This document shows positions 33,138 through 45,909 of a stretch of 64,000 nucleotides of DNA, one piece after another; the stretch's first letter is position 1; each line of letters opens with the position of its first letter. The stretch is from Turritopsis dohrnii. Its lineage: Eukaryota; Cnidaria; Hydrozoa; Anthoathecata; Oceaniidae. The notes under the pieces are model-generated. The model was not told the DNA's origin. It searched no databases and worked only from the letters and a program-made list of their open reading frames with translations. The stretch is from contig BQMF02000165.1 of assembly GCA_027922465.2 (NCBI GenBank), positions 124,001 to 188,000 on the forward strand, written 5' to 3'. A program made the translations under genes and the position numbers.

Positions 33138-34786
33138 TTATTGATGTAAGTTCTTGGCCATCACATGTGATGGTTGTTTGTGTTGAGATGGTGCAGGCGT
33201 GATTGTTCGGACGAGTTGCTTGGTGCTAAATACCATTGTTTTGGTTTTATTGTTATTGAAGACCAAGTTTGAAGCATTTGACCAACTTTTTAGACTCATG
33301 AGATCAGAGGTTAGTTCCGTAGCTTTATGGGTTAGGTTGGCTGGTTTGCAGTGATCATAAAGAGTAGTGTCATCGGCATATTGAACGGAATCGGATGTTT
33401 GAAGATATTTGGGCATGCTGATCACATAAAGATTAAATAGAGTAGGACCAAGAATTGAGCCTTGTGGGATTCCAAAACCACTTGTTAGTAAGGTTGATGA
33501 TTTATCATCGACTTGTACATAGTGTGGACAGTTGGTAAGGTATTGTGTCATCCAGTGTAGAAATGGTTTAGAGAAATTTAGCTGGTGTAATTTAGAGAGA
33601 AGGGTTTTGTAATCAATCGTGTCGAAAGCTTTGGAATAATCGGCAAACGCTGCGATTTATCCATTGCTTTTAGTATTTCGTCGCTTAGCATCATTAAACA
33701 GGTAATGGTTGATCTAGATTTCCGAAAGCCGTGTTGTGTTGATTGGTATAGATTTTCAATATGGTCAACTAACTGGTGAAGAACGACTCTTTCGAAAACT
33801 TTAGATAGGACGGGAAGAATTGATATGAGGCGATAATCAGAAGCTTGGGAAGGTGATTCGACTTTTGGTATGGGACAGATTTTTTCAACTTTCCAGTCTT
33901 CAGGGAATGTATTGTGTTCAATGAAGCCATTGATAATGTGAGTTAGTGATGATATGATTTTGTTGCCTACGGGTTTAAGGAGGTTTATGGGGATGTTATC
34001 ATATCCGATTGAGCAGTCATTTCTGATCTTGTTGAAGGCTGTCCTAACTTCGTGGTAGGTTGTTTTCTTGAGACGAAAGTGTGCATCATCACTGTTTTTC
34101 AGGGTATCGATGAATAAATGGAGATCTTCACTGGTTTTGGGTTTTGTATTTGTGAGCTGTGCTGCAACAGTATTGTAGTGCTTGTTTAGCTTTTCTACAT
34201 TGTGTTCGATTACTTTATTATTTGCTTTCAAGATGCGGTTGATGATATTCCAAACATCTTTAGGTCTGTGCCTTGATAAGGCTTTTCTGTAGAAAGACCG
34301 CTTCCCTTCTTTAATTTTAGTTTTGAGATGATTGCAAATATTTCAGAACACTTGCCAATCTTCAATGCTTTGTGTTTGATGAGCCTTTTTCGAAGTGTAT
34401 CTCGTTTGTGTTGTAGGTCATTGATTTGAAGGTCACGCATCCATGGGGCAAGTGGTCTGGTTATTTTGCAACGTATAAGAGGAGCATGTTGATTGATGCA
34501 CTGGAGAATAATATCATTCATAACCTGGAGTTTTTCATTTGGGTCATCAAAACTATATACGATGTAAAGTGGAAGTTGTTCGAAGTCATTACACTATTTC
34601 TTTAGGTCAAAGTTTTTGAAATTTGGAATGTACTTGTATCGAGGAGTATATCTGATGTTTGGAATTCTGATATTGACGAATGGAGCATCTTGATCACTTA
34701 TGGTCTCACAGGGAATGACACCAGTTGAAACTATTTTGTCAGGAGTGTTAGTGATGATGTGATCGATTAAACTGTAGGCAGCTTGA
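33138..34786 (-). pseudogene. LINE RT domain fragments
   Basis: Pieces in successive frames: a linker (34228-34521, PLAPWMRDLQINDLQHKRD); fingers (33578-34231) with IGYDNIPINLLK-type sequence, EDWKVEKICPIPKVE, DYRLISILPVLSKVFERV and HGFRKSRST; palm (33138-33551) with GIPQGSILGPTLFNLYV and VQYADDTTLY. The motif A region is broken at about 33580-33640. Upstream of the linker, 34594-34786 gives the nuclease C-terminus (SLIDHIITN and a degenerate SDQ where SDH is expected). The catalytic YADD is intact, but the gene cannot be translated as one protein. Confidence 0.75.
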
Positions 34787-37700
34787 GGCTCATGTGAAAA
34801 GGTTGGGTACCCAATTTGGGTACCCAATTGGGCTACCTTTTTGGGTACCAGAAAACTAAATATCTGCCAACTAATAACACTTGATTTTTGTTCAAGGGTT
34901 TTATCAGAGTATCTAGCACAAGAAAAACATACTAGATACAACTCACTTTGAGATAAAATCTTCTAATTTCGAAAAGAATACTTCGTCGATATTTGCGCGT
35001 TCTCAAACGGCCGCCATTTTGAATTGGGTGCTTTCGGTTTTGCAGCCAATAGAAACACAGACCCGATCCAAACAAACTGACGTATGCGCCCACTTCTCTC
35101 AGAAAACAAAAACAAAGACTCGTTCAAATTTCGTTTTTGTGCAAATCAGAGATATGTAAAAAATCTGTATAAAACATATCTCTGTGCAAATATACTTAAA
35201 GGGATCCCAAGGTCGTAACATAAATTAATACTATTTTAAAGAATGATAGCCAAAAATAACGTTAATTAAAATTTTCGCTCTTGCAATTAATCAGAAGTCC
35301 AGTATTACTTGATTCAAAACACGTTTTTTTACGTGCTCTTCGTCCGCCATTATTTTTAACTTGAACTCTATTTTTAACTCTATGCGCCAGTCCTCTTAGC
35401 CAAATTTGTAGTTGTGACGTATCATTTGAGTAACGGCTCGCATAAATAAGTAGGAAATGTCTGCGACATCGTACCAATACGAGCCAGAAAAACAACAAAA
35501 TATAAATGAGCAATCAAATGATGAATGAAAAGATGTTGGGAATGTAGAAGATGATTTTATCTACCAAGTAAACGATTTAAATTTCCAACAAAATATCGCG
35601 TTTAAGTAGCGACGTGAATCCCTGGTGTCAAAGTTCCCATTATTGCCGTTTCCCATTGCATGTCTGCAAATCAGGACTGTCTATTGCTGTACTAAGATTG
35701 ATGAAATAAATTAAAAAACTTTTTCTGAACATAAAAATTTATTTTTCTTCGTCACAAAACATTACTTTTCTTCTTTGAAATAAATGGAAATGTGAAATAT
35801 TTTCTTGATATGTCACCTGTTATAATCTAAAAATCAAAGTATTTTGTGCATATTCTTTGATAAACTCTCCATCCTACTGTCATTTAATTCTTTCTTTTAA
35901 GGCGAATCTCCACTAGACAAAAATGTCTTTGTAGACATGGTTTGTACTTTTCGTTCAATCTCCCCCCGCGACATCATTCGAAGGGGCGGAAATAACCACC
36001 CGCTGCAGCATTTTCCGGCTACTTTCACGGGCAGAAACTTTCACGTGTATTCCGCGATATTTATGGAATAAACTTTCGCTTTTCGCAGATTTGGGAACAA
36101 ATTTCGCGGAAAACACTTTCCCGAATCGAAGGTAAAGTTTATTTTCGCGTGAAAAAACTTTCGCGAATGAGCAAAAAAGAAACCAAATTTTTATAATTTT
36201 TCTTTTCTAAAAATAATAAACTATAGCTAAATTTCCTCAACTTCCCACTCAAAATCTGTTTCGTCGTCGGTTTCTCCATCTCCACGAAAAAACTTTCGTG
36301 TTTTGCTGTTTTGAAATTTCCAAACGCATAAACTTTCACAAAGAGAGCCAAAAATGCGAAAAACCCGAATATCTCTGCTCTTAAAGTAGTCGAGATCCAG
36401 CTTTAGACTTAAAAGTTTATAACGTTTATAACTGAACATGCTTGAACAAGGATGTTTTGTACTGTATCATGGATGATATTCCGTTATCGTTTCTACGGCG
36501 CAGTTCTCTGCTTCAACAACACTTGTTTCGTTTAGTCCACATCAATGTTTCAAAACCTAATAGAAAGAAAGATAGAGTAAAAATAGTGAAATTACAAAAT
36601 GAAGATTTAAACATGGAGGAGGGAGATTACCACACAGTGGGTATAAACACTTACTTCGGATTGTTCTGCTTTATACGATCGATCTACTGACGTTCTTGGA
36701 TTCACCATGTTCTGACATGTAAATATTAACATGTTAATTAAGTTATTGATTAACTTATTTATTTGTTGCTTTGTTGACGGAGAATATTTCAACCGCATGT
36801 CATGACTTTTATCGAAACAAATTTCTTCGAAATGGTTTGAAAGGAATATATTTATTTCGTTCGGCAGGCTACGACGTATTTTGAAGCCGAAGAAAAGCAT
36901 GAAAAGATATTTTACTATTATTACTCGATTGATTATTACAGTTATGAGCAACACAGTGAGGCGCATTTCCGGCTATGATTTCTTCACGACTAATATTCAA
37001 TCTATTACATGGAATATTTATTTACTTTTTTAATAACAGGTTGCGTCACCTTTTTTTATTATCTTTCACTTTTTATACATTGTGAAACTCTGGAATTTTA
37101 CGTATAAAAACCGAGTTATAAATCGCTCACTTTTATTGTGAAAATTTCTTAGTGAAAGCAAGTGTTGTATTTACATTGATAAAAGACATATTTCAATGCT
37201 ACTCAAATCATACGTCACAAAATTTTAAACAATGGAAACAGTCTGGGCGCTAGAGATTAAAAATACTACGAAGAAGAAGGTTTTTAAAAAGTTTTAAAGC
37301 ATGCAGAAAAAATATTTATAACGTGATTATCTCACGATCTAAAAAACGTTTGAAAAAACTGAAACAAGAGTTACTACTTCATTTTTTAAGATAAACAGTA
37401 TTATTTGAATAATCTATTAGACCTTGGGATCCCTTTAATAAAAACAGTTTTAAGTATATTCACATTAAAGATTTTTTCAATTTATTAGTTTTTCTGGAAA
37501 TACTGATTGCTATGCTGCTAGTATTTAAACAAGATATCTTCTGAGATTTGGTCTGTAAATTTAGTTTTAAGTTTAAGTCGAGTGGACAACGAGAGTAACA
37601 GGATGGAGTCATAGCTAGTTTTTGGCCACATTAAACAAAGTGCAGTTTATTGCAAGCGTTTCACACACCAAGAAAATACCACAGATTTGTAATAAAGGCT

Positions 37701-38126
37701 AGACACGTTTACACGAAGCCTGAAATACCCGAATTACCCATGGGCTACAAAAAGTGAACTAGGAGGGAAAAAGGCCATTGCACAGGCGGACATTTTAAAC
37801 CAATCACAATTCATCATTACATGTCAAAACAATAGTGTTGTCGTGCGATAAGCTTCGGCATCCTTTGTAAACTTATCACTTTTCTCTTAGGTTCCTAATA
37901 AATATCGAGTTTGTAAATCTTTTATCTAAACACCAAGTTAAAGCTTTACTTTTCAACAAGTATTAAAATGTAATAAACACTATCCTTACTGGTTTTATTT
38001 TCTCGGTAAGCAAGCGCCCTAGGTGGTAAACGGAATTTTCATTCCGGTCTGTAGTTTACATTCGGTACCCAAATAGGTAGCCCAATTGGGCACCCAAATT
38101 GGGTACCCAACCTTTTCACATGAGCC
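34787..38126. mobile_element. Mutator-like MITE, copy 2, with nested TTAA element
   Basis: Same termini as the copy at 26557. A perfect 9-bp target duplication GCAGCTTGA lies at 34778-34786 and 38127-38135. Removing both the duplication and insert rejoins the LINE endonuclease. The right part (37439-38126) matches 26557-27240 inverted, and the left part (34787-35195) matches 27250-27632 inverted. Confidence 0.85.
35200..37434. mobile_element. TTAA-specific element (piggyBac/Kolobok type)
   Basis: Ends AGGGATCCCAAGGTC inverted, with TTAA at 35196-35199 and 37435-37438. The sibling MITE at 26557 provides the unoccupied site near 27236-27254, confirming the TTAA duplication. The 2.2-kb interior has no transposase frame. 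A patch at 36050-36160 with TTTCGCGGAAAA motifs resembles the palindrome centre near 40300. Confidence 0.8.
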
Positions 38127-38896
38127 GCAGCTTGATGACATTTTTTAAATTAAATAGTGACAGACAATTTTTATATTTATTAACCACTGTGCTGTTGATG
38201 TTTAGATTAATGTTCATATCTCCTGTTAATATGATTGAACCATCCCAGATACTGTTGATCTTTGCCAAAAGTGATTTGAGTTTTTCTGTCAATAACCATT
38301 TTGATGCACAATCTGAATCTAGTTGGTAAAGTGTTCCCAACAAGAGTTTGTTGTTTCGATTTTTTCCTTTTATCTCTAACCAAATATGCTCCATGGTTGT
38401 ATCCAACTTATTGATGTCAGTTCTTACTTTGTAAGTGATGCTGTCTTTCTCTTTTGGTATCACGATTCTTATAGCAGAATTGGTAACCAGGTGTGGTGAC
38501 ATAGTTCAAAAGATTTGGGTCGTCTTTCAACCATGTTTCGCTTAAGGTGATTACATCCATCTTGTAGGTTTCAATTAGCAGAGTGAATTCAGTAAAGGAG
38601 GAAATCATTGAACGGGTGTTTAAGTGAAAGATAGTTAGATTGATACAGTTTGCTTTCGAAATTTGAATATCAGCTGGTTGGGTGATGAGATCGATTTCGT
38701 TAAATGAATCATCCAGATGTCTTTGTTTGTTAATAGGCAATTCAGACAGAGAGCATTGGTGACAGATCCAATACGCGATGGTTTGTTGTCTTTTCGTTGT
38801 TTTTGATTGAATATATTTTAGATTTGTGGATTGGGTGCATGTTGAGCATTGGTAGCGTTTGGCAATGCTTTTGATAGTTTTATAGCAAACTGACAA
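38127..38896 (-). pseudogene. LINE N-terminal zinc finger and endonuclease fragment
   Basis: The 159-codon piece (38417-38896) has a PHD-like pattern (CSTC ... YWICHQC), then FHLNTRSMISSFTEF and ITLSETWLKDD of the APE-type nuclease. A frame change near 38470 leads to the next piece with IWLEIKGKNRNNKLL, LGTLYQLDS and ILTGDMNINL. A Cys-rich finger before the nuclease is known in some CR1-type ORF2 proteins. The domain is interrupted at 38127 by the MITE and continues at 34786. Confidence 0.7.
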
Positions 38897-38999
38897 GAAG
38901 GTGATTTAGGTTTTGGACCAGGATTTGTTTCGATGTCACCGGAAAGAATGATAGTGAAAGTAGATGTATGATTAGAATAATACAAGATCGGTGCTGTCT

Positions 39000-39540
39000 C
39001 ATACTTCTTTGAAATTCTTTGATAAAAGTTTTTTTCTCTGTGGATTTGCAGTGATGATGTGCGGATGTGGATCCATTAGTGAGGAGTAGGTAGAAAGCAA
39101 TGAAAGTAATGTTACAAGAAGGTTGTGCAAGGCCCTATTTACTCCTACCTCTTACGCCCTCCTTGATCACCTTCCGATGAATGATCATTGCGTGCTGAGT
39201 GGTTTCCGAATGATTCCTTCAGTAACACAGGACACCGTCAGGTTCTTCTATTCAAGCATTATAGCTGAGCGAGTTCTTGATGTTCGATATCTTATAGTAT
39301 GTAAAGGCAATATAATTTGCAAAAAGTTTAAGGAGCTCTGAGAAAAACATCCGTTCAGTGAAACCATGCCAATGCTAATAAGTTGCGTTATGACCAGGTG
39401 AACCACATTGACCATCCACCGCCAACTGTAATTTTAATCCGTTTTGTTTTACGTCATTCACTAGGTTGAACTGTTCTTGAGTACTTATCGGTTTCAGGGA
39501 ATACAAAATTTGAACAATACTCAAAGAATATTGACTTTGA
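39000..39540. other. No supported feature
   Basis: A 72-codon frame at 39123 has no recognisable motif. Confidence 0.4.
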
Positions 39541-39542
39541 AA

Positions 39543-42500
39543 TGAATTTCAAATTCACAGCATTCGAATTAGAAAAGTAAAGTACATTCGCAAAAATTTG
39601 GTGGCAAAATGCGACGAAAGCGCTACGCGTGCAAAAGGGGAGTGGGGGTCTGGGGTAGTGAACCAAAATTAACGTGAAAAAATATTGACTCTGCTTGGAA
39701 TTTTTATTTATTCATTAGCTTTCATTTCACTGTTCTTGTAAAGGGAGCTGGAAACTAAGAAGCTTTTTGATTTCATTGAATAACACGAAAACAGGTCCCG
39801 CTGGTACCACTTCCGTTTTCATATTCTTTCGTCAGATGAAGAAATGAACTCGTATAACGAAGGAAATTTCAAAATTACATTAGCAACAGTGGTTGTTCTC
39901 CCTAGCAACAGCGAATTGATGAATAATAACTTAATATACCTAAGTTATCAAAGTTTTTTAAATAGTATTTAAAAAACGTATTAAAAGCACGTATTAACAA
40001 ACTCCGCGTCACTTAGACCATACTTTTGGCAATTACATTGACAAAATCTTTTTTGCTAGTCTGGGGGCTGTTTCTTTTGAAAAATTTCGGTAATTTCGTT
40101 TGCAGCTTAGCAGTTAATCTGTATGCAGCACACCAAGACATCATGAACAAAAATAATTTTCGTAAAAGAAAATTTATGGAATGAATCAGCGGTTTTGATT
40201 AATATTAACTAGTAAGGTGAGGTAAAAAACAAAATGCTTCGAAAAGTGGAGTACTATAAGCCCGGGTTGAACGATGTTGTATTTATTTACCTTAAGGGAA
40301 GAAATTTTCGCGGGAAAAAATTTTCGCGGAAGAAATTTTCGCGGAATTTAATTTCGCGATTTTTGCCCCTAACCGCGAAATTAAATTCCGCGAAACACGT
40401 CAAAATTGCTCAATCGCGAAATCAAATTCTGCGAAAATTCCTTCCGCGAAAATTTTTTCCCGCGAAAATTTCTTCCCTTAAGGTAAATAAATACAACATC
40501 GTTCAACCCGGGCTTATAGTACTCCACTTTTCGAAGCATTTTGTTTTTTACCTCACCTTACTAGTTAATATTAATCAAAACCGCTGATTCATTCCATAAA
40601 TTTTCTTTTACGAAAATTATTTTTGTTCATGATGTCTTGGTGTGCTGCATACAGATTAACTGCTAAGCTGCAAACGAAATTACCGAAATTTTTCAAAAGA
40701 AACAGCCCCCAGACTAGCAAAAAAGATTTTGTCAATGTAATTGCCAAAAGTATGGTCTAAGTGACGCGGAGTTTGTTAATACGTGCTTTTAATACGTTTT
40801 TTAAATACTATTTAAAAAACTTTGATAACTTAGGTATATTAAGTTATTATTCATCAATTCGCTGTTGCTAGGGAGAACAACCACTGTTGCTAATGTAATT
40901 TTGAAATTTCCTTCGTTATACGAGTTCATTTCTTCATCTGACGAAAGAATATGAAAACGGAAGTGGTACCAGCGGGACCTGTTTTCGTGTTATTCAATGA
41001 AATCAAAAAGCTTCTTAGTTTCCAGCTCCCTTTACAAGAACAGTGAAATGAAAGCTAATGAATAAATAAAAATTCCAAGCAGAGTCAATATTTGTGACGT
41101 TCCAGGGGATTTTGATAACAAACGATATTAACGTTAATATCGTTAATATCGTTATTATCGTTAATATCGTTAATGGAACTACAGAGTATCGCTATTATCG
41201 TTAATATCGCTAATATCGTTAATATCGTTAATATGGTAAGAGCACAGATTACCGTTACTATCGTCAAAAAGTTTTGTTCAAGACGTTTGTTTGTACATTT
41301 CACATACGTGTGTCGTTTTATGAAGTTCTAAAATAACCGTGATTTAATTATTATTTCGCCAAATAGCAATCAATTCAAAACAAACTCGCTTGTTTATGAC
41401 ATGATAAACCTGATTCATTCAATTATGACACACGGACATATATATTTTTCTAGAAATAACAAAGCACTTTTTTTTCATTTGTTATTCCTGTAACTTCAGC
41501 ACAAATTTGAAAAGCCACTTTAAAATACCGTTTCATTCGATTTGGTAATGTATTATTTTGAAATGTACATTTGCAGGTAGCACGCGTTTGTGTATTAAAT
41601 TGAACTTAATTAGCTGGTTCTTATATTCATTTGGAGATTAAAGATACAGAAGTAAGTTCGAAAGCAGGCACGAGTAGAAACCGTCTGCTATAATTCTTTT
41701 TTCTGAATTGTTCGACGGGTTGCCATTCTATAAGCTCTTGGGAAAAAAACTTTACATTATTAAAGACACGTTACATTAAAGTTTTTTTCGATAGCAAAAC
41801 CTTTATTATTATTCTTTCGAAAGACATTTCACTTGCACTGGGTGAAGATGTACCCTTAATTAAATTGATCGCAACGTTTTCAGTGATCATTATTGATTTT
41901 TGTCATTTCGTCGATAATGTTTTCAGGTTCAACATTGGGATGAGGGACGAATGAAAACATTTTAACGTCGGCTTGACGAGTTGCAAAAGTTCTCTTTTGA
42001 AATACTCACCTTCGTTTAAATATAATATTACCTGTTTACTTCAGTTTGTTATGAAGTTTATGTGAAAGGTTGTCTGAAAGTTGTGTTTACACAGGGCTCT
42101 AAAACTTTACTTGAGGGTAATTCTAAAAATATTGAATTTCTTACGCCGTAATCAAGCGAAAGAAAGATTAATATACACGAAATGGTTTTCTTGTCACAAA
42201 TAAAATGATCACATGTTTAATATTAATGTTATTATCGTTAATATCAAAAATATAGTTATTTTCTTACTATAATTTCGTAATTATAGTATATATAATATAT
42301 GTAACGATAATAGCGATAATAACGATATTAACGATAATAACGATATTAACGATAATAGCGCTATTAACTATAATAACGCAACGATAATTATTAGCGATAA
42401 TATCGCTAATTCTATTGTTTTATTAACGATATTATCGTTAATAATTATCGTTAATATCGTTTGTTATCAAAATCCCCTGGAACGTCACATTTTTTCACGT

Positions 42501-42632
42501 TAATTTTGGTTCACTACCCCAGACCCCCACTCCCCTTTTGCACGCGTAGCGCTTTCGTCGCATTTTGCCACCAAATTTTTGCGAATGTACTTTACTTTTC
42601 TAATTCGAATGCTGTGAATTTGAAAATTCGAT
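39543..42632. repeat. Long palindrome (foldback) with 1.4-kb insertion in one arm
   Basis: The left arm 39543-40356 is nearly identical, inverted, to 40418-41089 plus 42493-42632. The centre is built from GAAATTTTCGCGG and GGAATTTAATTTCGCG repeats. Arms of about 810 bp would form a near-perfect hairpin. The right arm is split by the element at 41094-42488. The arm segment beginning AAAGGGAGCTGGAAACTAAG recurs at 43814 and 55967. A foldback-type transposon is one explanation, and a local inverted duplication is another. Confidence 0.8.
41094..42488. mobile_element. GTGAC-type element with GTTAATATC arrays
   Basis: Ends GTGACGTTCCAGGGGATTTT inverted, followed by GATAACAAACGAT. The subterminal arrays are GTTAATATC/GATAATAAC repeats (41120-41235 and 42300-42460). 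The target duplication ATTT lies at 41090-41093 and 42489-42492. The opposite palindrome arm at 39675-39690 preserves the empty site exactly. The interior holds the core motif also found at 46604 and 63543. No coding frame. Confidence 0.8.
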
Positions 42633-42719
42633 TTTAACTTTATATATTAAATAATAAAAGAAAAAACGATTTACAACGCAAAAAAGGAGGCATTTTTTCT
42701 GTTAAGTATTTGTTTGAAA

Positions 42720-42872
42720 ATCGAAAACCGCGAAATTTAATTCCGCGAAACATGTTAAAATTGGTCAATCGCGAAATTAAATTCCGCGAAAATCGGCCAT
42801 TTTTACCATTTCAACCGCGAAATTAAATTCCGCGAAAATTTCTTCCCGCGAAAATTTCTTCCCTTAAGGTAT
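42720..42872. repeat. TTCGCGGAATTTAATTTCGC-type repeat block
   Basis: Several copies of CGCGAAATTAAATTCCGCG and a CGCGAAAATTTCTTCCCTTA end, the same unit as the palindrome centre (40290-40480). It is probably a separate terminus of that family. Confidence 0.6.
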
Positions 42873-43699
42873 TATAAAAATTTATCATAACTCTTCTTCA
42901 TGATTTCAGGATGGTGAAAAACGGCTCTTATCGGCTTAATTTTTCAGCACTTACACTCATGAATAGTTCAATCTTTTCAAAAAAGTAAACGGGGGATACA
43001 GATGAAAAATGTTCTGCTTTTGCTCTTGCTTTTTCTCTTTCTTTTGCTTTGATAAATATTTCCATACAGATTTTTTTCTAACCAAGTCCGTAGACATATT
43101 TATTAAATTAATCTTGTTTTGAATTTGAAAGCGTTCTTACAATATGGCGATCGAAGAACACGATCATATGCCAAAGGAGAATTATAAAACGAACAGTATT
43201 GTTTTAGGGTTTTGACATCAGGTTAGTATAGTATAGTATTTCATAAATGGTCAGCGGGGTTTTTTTGTGTGAATCACAACAACACACGTGGCTGCTTGAA
43301 AACGAAAGCGAATGCCTGGTTTCTACATTGCAAATTGGTTATAATAATTTGAACCTATTAGGATGAGATAGTCTAGTCATAGTCAGAGTCATTGCAAAAA
43401 ATGTTGTAGATTGTGTTTAGATTTTCAAATTTTTGTATTGTCTCTCCTTTGCTGTATTTTACCCCCTGTAGAAAACATGAAAAATACTCCGAAAGAAGTT
43501 ATTTTTGTTTCATTAGTGGGGGCCATTGAAAAAGATTTTTCATCTTTCGAATTCATTGTCCAGTGGTGAATCTTTTCAACTGAGTAGCAATGGGAATTGA
43601 TGGAGTGTATACGATGTGCACTTTTAAATCTTTGCACAAACAGTCTTCTCAATATGTAAATCAGTAGCAGCGTGACAGATTGCGCTGCTAAACTATCCC

Positions 43700-44430
43700 A
43701 AGGCGCGCGATGTCACGCACCTACTTTTTTTCGACCTTCCACTCGAAAACATTTTTGAACAGTTGTTTTAACTTACGCAAGTTTCTCTTTGTGGAAATCC
43801 CCCGTTTAAAGGGTAAAGGGAGCTGGAAACTAAGATGCTTTTTAATTTCACTGAATAACACGAAAACGAGTCCTACTGGTACCACTTACGTTTGCATATT
43901 CTTTCGTTAGCTGTAGAAATGAATTCGTATAACGAAGGATATTTCAAAATTACCTTAGCAACGGTGGTCGTTCTCCCGAACAACAGCAATTTGGTGAATG
44001 ATCACTTAATATACCTATGTTATGTTTCGTTATCAATTGAGCATGAAAACTTATATAATAGGTTGAGCATGATTTTTACGGTTCCTCCCCCTTACCAGCA
44101 AAAATGATTTTTCTTTTTCCAGTTCTATTGAAAAGCCGCATGGTTTCTCCATCGTTGATGCTTCAAGCAGTTCATTCATTTAAACAAGATGATTATGCAA
44201 TACCACCTGCACGTTTCAAACTAGAAACATGTAGTTCATTATTATTTTCATTACACATTATTAGACTCGTTGTAAACGGAGACGAAAGGAACAAAAAAAT
44301 ATTCAGTGATAAAGGCTTTTTTAAAAAGTTTTAAAAGTTTTAACAATGACTATTTACATGCGCGATTAAAAGCGCGTCTGAGCTAGCTCTAGGAGCGCTA
44401 TTGCGAGCGCTAGCGCGATCGCGCGCCTCA
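43700..44430 (+). repeat. Copy of the palindrome-arm repeat family
   Basis: Matches 39740-39950 and 55967-56260 across the AAAGGGAGCTGGAAACTAAG and CGTATAACGAAGGA segments. It ends with a TAGCGCGATCGCGCGCCTCA patch also seen, degraded, near 56245. No coding content was recognised. Confidence 0.6.
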
Positions 44431-44559
44431 TAATGAGAAGACTGCACAAAACCCTTTACACAGTAATTGCACAGTCATCAATTCTCTCCATCATTGTGTT
44501 CTTTACATCTCACCTCACAATGACACACGCACGGTAAGCTTTTTAGGTGCGCTGGGTTG

Positions 44560-44800
44560 GACGGGAAGGTGTTTTAGGGGATGATATTACTTAGTGAAAA
44601 CCGTCTTTGAGAAATAAATTTTGCACAATGATCAATCAATTCCTTCAGTTTGTTTCACTACATGGCTTCTGCCCACGCACCCCAAAATACGACCCGCGCA
44701 TTAGTATAATAAGGTAAACACGCCTGAAAGAGCGAAAAGGTGGCTAGGTGGAGGGTGGACATCACTACATGAAAACCGTCTTTGAGAAATCTTAATTGGT
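44560..44800 (+). repeat. Short tandem duplication
   Basis: GAAAACCGTCTTTGAGAAAT occurs at about 44597 and 44775 with similar upstream GGGTGGACATCACTA/GGGATGATATTACTT sequence, a unit of about 178 bp. Confidence 0.5.
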
Positions 44801-45389
44801 ATTTTAAGAATAAACGTGCCCCGCTGTACAAAGTCTTTTAACTCGTGTTGGGATTTGAAGAGCTCAAAGGCAATTTGCATTCGGCATTTGTAAAAATGTA
44901 AAAAAAGTTTTATTGTAGAGTGTAGTATAGATTACATCTATGCTCAGATATGCGATGTTGTTATTTTGAAATTTCGAATTATTTTGTTGAATGTTGTGGT
45001 CTGGATAATGGTGCTGTTGAAACTCACCCCACAGAGTTGAATCTCACCCCAACTCACGGTATATTAAAGTTTTGAAGTTTATCCCGTTTTTGAAAAAAAT
45101 TTGTTTGACATATGGATGTAGAAAAGGTTCTTTATTGGAATTTCTGATCATCAGCCACTCCACATGTGATAGTTTATGGGAAAAGGATAACAAGCTAAAA
45201 ACTAAATCAAATACTAGTTCGTTCATACGCGCGACCACAGTCAACGATGTGGAAACCGGGCCGTGAGTTTCGTCTTTCTAACTAAATAGCTGCCGAATTA
45301 TGAGTGAAAGTAATTATTGTGTTCACTATATCTGATCTGCTTTTAAGAATGTTAAGGATTAAATGTCGTTTTTTAGGTTCCTTTTTGAA

Positions 45390-45644
45390 CTGACGCAACG
45401 TTTTTTAACAATAAAAAGTCTTCAAAGATAAAACGTTTTCAGTGATTTGATGTTACTTCATAAAACGTTTTATGAAACGTTAAAACGTTTTCTCTTTCGA
45501 ATTCTTGAAATGTTTTTGAATTTTGGTAAAAACGTTAAAACGTTTTTATGAAAAGTTTTCTAACGTTTTTTTCTATTCTTTTTGCAACGTTTTTTTTTTA
45601 AAAAATGTTTTATCATTTGTTATCAAAATCCTCTGGACAGTCAC
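45390..45644 (-). repeat. GTGAC-type transposon end with AACGTTT array, right
   Basis: Inverted partner of 31752-31985, ending ATCCTCTGGACAGTCAC. Flanks (ATAT on the left end, TTAA on the right) do not match, so the two ends may not belong to one 13.9-kb element. Confidence 0.6.
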
Positions 45645-45909
45645 TTAATTCTTTTGTTATAAAATAGTTTTTCAGATTACGTTAAATCGATTTTCCAATA
45701 ACTTGAAGCTAAAAAACAATTTTAAAAATCCATTTCTGAATTCTAAAAAATAGCTTTTCCAATTCCAATGAATTGCTTTTTCGGTTCTAAGAAGTCCCTA
45801 TTCTGATTCTTTTGAATTCTTTTTTTGAATCAATTTTTTTTAGCAAAAATCTATTTAAAAAATTTGATAGTTACCTTTTTATCCTTTTCCAATAAACTGT
45901 CATATATAT

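Larger units (their letters stand above)
32770..38940 (-). mobile_element. Second LINE (CR1/L2-like), decayed and interrupted
   Basis: On the minus strand the order is endonuclease (38116-38896), the inserted MITE (34787-38126), the rest of the endonuclease and linker (34228-34786), RT (33138-34231) and a degraded 3' part. Several frameshifts and stops are present. It is older than the LINE at 19467. Confidence 0.75.

Noticed and set aside
36607..36966. 119-codon minus-strand ORF as transposase of the TTAA element
   Set aside because: No piggyBac or Kolobok motif is visible and it is far too short; composition looks random.
39454..39666. Minus-strand ORF of 70 codons at the palindrome edge
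   Set aside because: It overlaps a repeated arm, with no motif or splice context.
31752..45644. CRISPR-like array from the AACGTTT and other regular repeats
   Set aside because: Units are short, directly adjacent or overlapping without unique spacers, and the context is eukaryotic transposons.
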